This document shows, in pieces, positions 8,470 to 10,721 of a stretch of DNA of 10,721 nt. The stretch's first letter is position 1. The number at the start of each line of letters is the position of its first letter. The stretch spans positions 1 through 10,721 of the forward strand of contig CAMLFV010000090.1 in NCBI GenBank assembly GCA_946479395.1. The letters run 5' to 3'. Under the pieces are notes generated by a model that had not been told where the DNA came from, ran no database searches, and saw nothing but the letters and a program-made list of their open reading frames with translations. The position numbers and the translations under genes are program-made. The stretch comes from an uncultured Flavobacterium sp. (GTDB taxonomy: Bacteria; Bacteroidota; Bacteroidia; Flavobacteriales; Flavobacteriaceae).

Positions 8470-8477
8470 CAAAGATA
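8470..8477 (-). promoter_or_regulatory. Candidate -7 box for the minus-strand GT2 gene
   Basis: TATCTTTG on the minus strand is a perfect TAnnTTTG match, 15 bases before the ATG at 8454, implying a very short leader. No TTG or TTTG is seen at the usual -33 distance, which would lie inside the divergent GT4 gene. The box directly abuts the TTG start of that gene, so polymerase bound here would cover it. Confidence 0.5.
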
Positions 8478-9551
8478 TTGGAAAAAAATAAAATAGCATT
8501 GGTTACTTATTCTTTATCGTCTGGCGGTTTGGAAAGGGTAGTGGCAAACAGTACTTTTTTGTTTGAAGAAATGGGCTACGATGTGCATTTATATGTTTTA
8601 GAGTCGAAAAATGATTATCCGTTTAAAGGAAACTTGCATCAGTACACTATTGATCAATTAGGATTTTTCTCCAAAATCAAAGCTTATTTAAATATTAAAA
8701 AATCAATCAAACAAAATAATTTTACTTTGGTTATCGATCATCGATACCGTTTAAATTGGATAACCGAAATTATTTGGCAAAAACTCATTTATAGCAAACA
8801 AAAAATTTTTAATTACATTCATAGTTCCAATATTGCTAATTATTTGTTTCATTCTAATATATTAAATCAATTTTTATTTAAAAACCGATTATTTATTTGT
8901 GTTTCAAATGGTATAGAGGAAAAAATTAAAAAACAATTTCCGTTTTTACATACACGAACCATTTATAATTTTGTTGATTTTAATGATGTTGAGCAAACCA
9001 AAGAACAACCTGAGAAGTACATTTTATCTATTGCCAGAATGGATCATGAAAATGTAAAACAGGTTGATGTTCTGTTAGAATGTTATGCAAAAAGTATCTT
9101 ACCAAACAATAAAATACACTTGATTATTTTGGGAGATGGCGTTCGATTGGAAGAAATGAAAAATTTAGCCAATAAATTAAATATTTCAGATTTAGTTGAT
9201 TTCATAGGATTTGAACCTAATCCTGTAAACTATTTTAAAAATGCCTTGTTTACTGTTTTAACAAGTAAATATGAAGGATTACCAACTGTTTTGGTTGAAT
9301 CATTATTAATGGAAACGCCTGTGATTTCTTTTGATTGTGAAACCGGTCCTAACGAAATTATCATAGACCGATTTAATGGTTTATTAATCGAAAATCAAAA
9401 TAAAGAGAAAATGATTGCAGGTATGAATGAGTTGATTAATAATGATGAACTTTATCAGTTTTTAAAGCAAAATGCTTACAAATCAGTTGAGAAATTTCAA
9501 ATGGATTCAATAAAAGGACAATGGGAAAAAGTTATTAATGATACACTGTAA
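8478..9551 (+). CDS. Family 4 glycosyltransferase (GT-B fold)
   Basis: This 357-residue protein starts with TTG at 8478. The start is supported because the family opening KIALVTYSLSSGGLERVVAN follows from residue 5, and the gap to the divergent gene leaves little room for another. Visible GT4 features are the glycine loop SSGGLERV (14-21), CVSNGIEEKI (141-150), a donor-binding segment SIARMDHENVKQVD (184-197), LGDG (218-221) and the EX7E motif EGLPTVLVE (E266, E274). The segment GPNEII (290-295) follows. The enzyme is expected to be a retaining glycosyltransferase at the inner face of the membrane. Sugar and acceptor are unknown. No good plus-strand promoter was seen upstream. Its last 17 bases overlap the 3' end of the next minus-strand gene. 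Confidence 0.88.
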   Translation: MEKNKIALVTYSLSSGGLERVVANSTFLFEEMGYDVHLYVLESKNDYPFKGNLHQYTIDQLGFFSKIKAYLNIKKSIKQNNFTLVIDHRYRLNWITEIIWQKLIYSKQKIFNYIHSSNIANYLFHSNILNQFLFKNRLFICVSNGIEEKIKKQFPFLHTRTIYNFVDFNDVEQTKEQPEKYILSIARMDHENVKQVDVLLECYAKSILPNNKIHLIILGDGVRLEEMKNLANKLNISDLVDFIGFEPNPVNYFKNALFTVLTSKYEGLPTVLVESLLMETPVISFDCETGPNEIIIDRFNGLLIENQNKEKMIAGMNELINNDELYQFLKQNAYKSVEKFQMDSIKGQWEKVINDTL

Positions 9552-10476
9552 AATCAATCCCGTAATTACGTAGATCCTGCTTTGTTCTAAGCATTAATCT
9601 TAAAACAAAAGGAGGAAGTTTGAATAGTAATTTTGTTTTAAAATTGATGTTTTTTTGATCAACATACTTTAAATATTCTAATGATTGCTCTTTTAAACCC
9701 AAAATATGATAATTTAATCCATATTCAATTCTGTAAACATCTAAAAATAATTTCAAACTTTCATTACTTTTTTCAATTTCAACATATTGGTTTAAATCGG
9801 TTAGTTTATTGAACTTTGACTGATCTTTAGACAAGCTTTTATTGGCATTGATAAAATTGTAAACCATTGTATTTTCCGCAGTTATAACAATTTTATATTT
9901 CAATGCAATTTTAATCCAATAATCTAAATCTTGGTCGCTTTTTAATGTAGGATCAAATCCGCCAATCTCATTAAAAATATCTTTATGTATGCAAACTGCC
10001 GATGTTAATGCAACACGGTTTATTAAACTGCTTTTAAAAAAATCAGTTACATATCCTTCATATTTTCCAGGAATATCAATAAATTTATTCTCAATAAATG
10101 TATTTTTTGAAATTTGAGTAACGTATCTGCCACAATACATCTTGGTATCGGGAAATTTAGTGATTGTATCATAAAATGCATGTAAATGATTTTTTTTCCA
10201 AGTGTCGTCTGCATCTAAAAAGCAAATATAATCTGCTTTGGCATTTTCCATTCCGGTATTTCGAGCGACAGAAACTCCTTGATTATTTTGATGGATAATT
10301 TTTAATCTGCTATCAGTAAATTTCTTTAAAATTTCTAAACTTCTATCAGTTGAGCCATCATTTACAACAATAACTTCAAAATCTGTGAATGACTGATTTA
10401 AGACACAATTCAATGTGTTTTGAATGTATTTTTCTTTGTTATAAAGCGGAATTATTACTGAAAAAAAAGGTGTCAT
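9535..10476 (-). CDS. Family 2 glycosyltransferase
   Basis: The 313-residue product from ATG 10476 is a typical GT2 enzyme: FSVIIPLYNKEKYI (5-18), VIVVNDGSTDRS (35-46), QGVSVARNTGMENA (66-79), the metal-binding DADD (88-91) and DQDLDYWIKIA (181-191) as acceptor-side motif. It is probably cytoplasmic and membrane-associated, adding one sugar to the lipid-linked glycan. Donor and acceptor are unknown. Its ATG abuts the stop of the minus-strand gene to the right, so the two are probably cotranscribed. Eight consecutive T residues occur at codons 4-6 of the coding strand. The stop lies inside the end of the GT4 gene, a 17-base convergent overlap. Confidence 0.9.
   Translation of the reverse strand: MTPFFSVIIPLYNKEKYIQNTLNCVLNQSFTDFEVIVVNDGSTDRSLEILKKFTDSRLKIIHQNNQGVSVARNTGMENAKADYICFLDADDTWKKNHLHAFYDTITKFPDTKMYCGRYVTQISKNTFIENKFIDIPGKYEGYVTDFFKSSLINRVALTSAVCIHKDIFNEIGGFDPTLKSDQDLDYWIKIALKYKIVITAENTMVYNFINANKSLSKDQSKFNKLTDLNQYVEIEKSNESLKLFLDVYRIEYGLNYHILGLKEQSLEYLKYVDQKNINFKTKLLFKLPPFVLRLMLRTKQDLRNYGIDFTVYH
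10461..10468 (-). repeat. T8 homopolymer at the start of a GT2 gene
   Basis: Eight consecutive T bases on the coding strand begin at the third base of codon 3 and run through codons 4-5 into codon 6, giving PFFS. Slippage by one base would stop translation early. Runs this long in glycosyltransferase genes sometimes cause phase variation, but T8 also occurs inside the flippase gene (5530-5537) in this AT-rich DNA. Confidence 0.35.
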
Positions 10477-10721
10477 TTATAATTGGCTGAAATATCCTAA
10501 ACGGTAAATATCATAAATAAATAGGGAAGGTTTGCTGCTTAACAAGTTTTTTTCAAAACTATTTTTTCTCATTTTATAGATGAAATTTATTAAAAGCAAC
10601 AACTTTGTTTGTTTTAATAAATTATGAACAGCACTTATTTTTGCATAATCGGCTGGTAGATAGTTTTTTGATAAGAGAAATTTCAACCCTTTTAATGAAT
10701 CATTTGTTTTGTGCATAAACA
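10477..10721 (-). CDS. 3' end of an unidentified gene, cut by the right edge
   Basis: The last 81 codons of a minus-strand reading frame, stop TAA included, are visible, ending just before the next gene's ATG. An in-frame ATG occurs at 10716, but the frame is open to the window edge (a TTT codon precedes it). It is therefore probably an internal methionine of a longer protein. The visible tail is basic and hydrophobic (QTKLLLLINFIYKMRKNSF) and ends in LGYFSQL. No recognisable motif is present. By position, and because many GT2 enzymes have a similar basic C-terminus, a glycosyltransferase is likely, but this is inference only. It is tightly coupled to the following GT2 gene. Confidence 0.6.
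   Translation of the reverse strand, partial: FMHKTNDSLKGLKFLLSKNYLPADYAKISAVHNLLKQTKLLLLINFIYKMRKNSFEKNLLSSKPSLFIYDIYRLGYFSQL

Noticed and set aside
9561..9570. Perfect palindrome CGTAATTACG near the overlapping ends of the GT4 and GT2 genes
   Set aside because: It is only ten bases, falls within GT2 codons, does not extend and occurs once.
1..10721. Search by eye for tRNA, rRNA, CRISPR arrays, insertion sequences, attachment sites and defence genes
   Set aside because: No clover-leaf-like tRNA sequence, repeated spacer pattern, transposase, integrase or nuclease-like protein was seen. All long frames fit translation or glycan synthesis.

Overview
The window looks like chromosomal DNA from a member of the Bacteroidota, most likely a Flavobacteriaceae bacterium of the Flavobacterium/Myroides type. 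The evidence is strong AT-richness, TAnnTTTG-type promoter boxes (the Bacteroidota -7 element) close to start codons, no obvious Shine-Dalgarno sequences, and protein sequences of flavobacterial style. The genus is not determined.

Layout. (1) Positions 1-1847, minus strand: the 5' 95% or so of thrS, threonyl-tRNA synthetase, running off the left edge, with a good promoter at 1870-1903. (2) Positions 1848-1959: a short divergent intergenic region. (3) Positions 1960-7578, plus strand: six genes that overlap or abut and look like one operon. In order they are a FemAB/GNAT-like acyltransferase, a sugar-nucleotide aminotransferase (FdtB/QdtB type), a GT-A glycosyltransferase, a Wzx-type flippase, a left-handed beta-helix acyltransferase, and a dTDP-sugar 3,4-ketoisomerase (FdtA/QdtA type). 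(4) Positions 7570-10721: glycosyltransferase genes on alternating strands: GT2 (minus), GT4 (plus), GT2 (minus), and the 3' end of a further minus-strand gene cut by the right edge.

How the genes fit together. The ketoisomerase turns dTDP-4-keto-6-deoxyglucose into a 3-keto-6-deoxyhexose, the aminotransferase makes it a 3-amino-3,6-dideoxyhexose (Fuc3N or Qui3N), and one of the two acyltransferases probably N-acylates it. The glycosyltransferases build an oligosaccharide on a lipid carrier and the flippase moves it across the inner membrane. This is one end of a cell-surface polysaccharide, O-antigen or protein-glycosylation locus. The early dTDP-glucose genes (rmlA, rmlB), a Wzy polymerase and an initiating phosphosugar transferase are not in the window and are presumably elsewhere.

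I see no clearly new defence or mobile system. The points most worth a second look are the choice between two candidate sugar N-acyltransferases, and the strand-alternating glycosyltransferase genes with overlapping 3' ends and a 23-base divergent gap whose minus-strand promoter box touches the start codon of the plus-strand gene. No tRNA, rRNA, CRISPR, insertion sequence or convincing terminator was found. The only stretch without a gene longer than 100 bases is 1848-1959.
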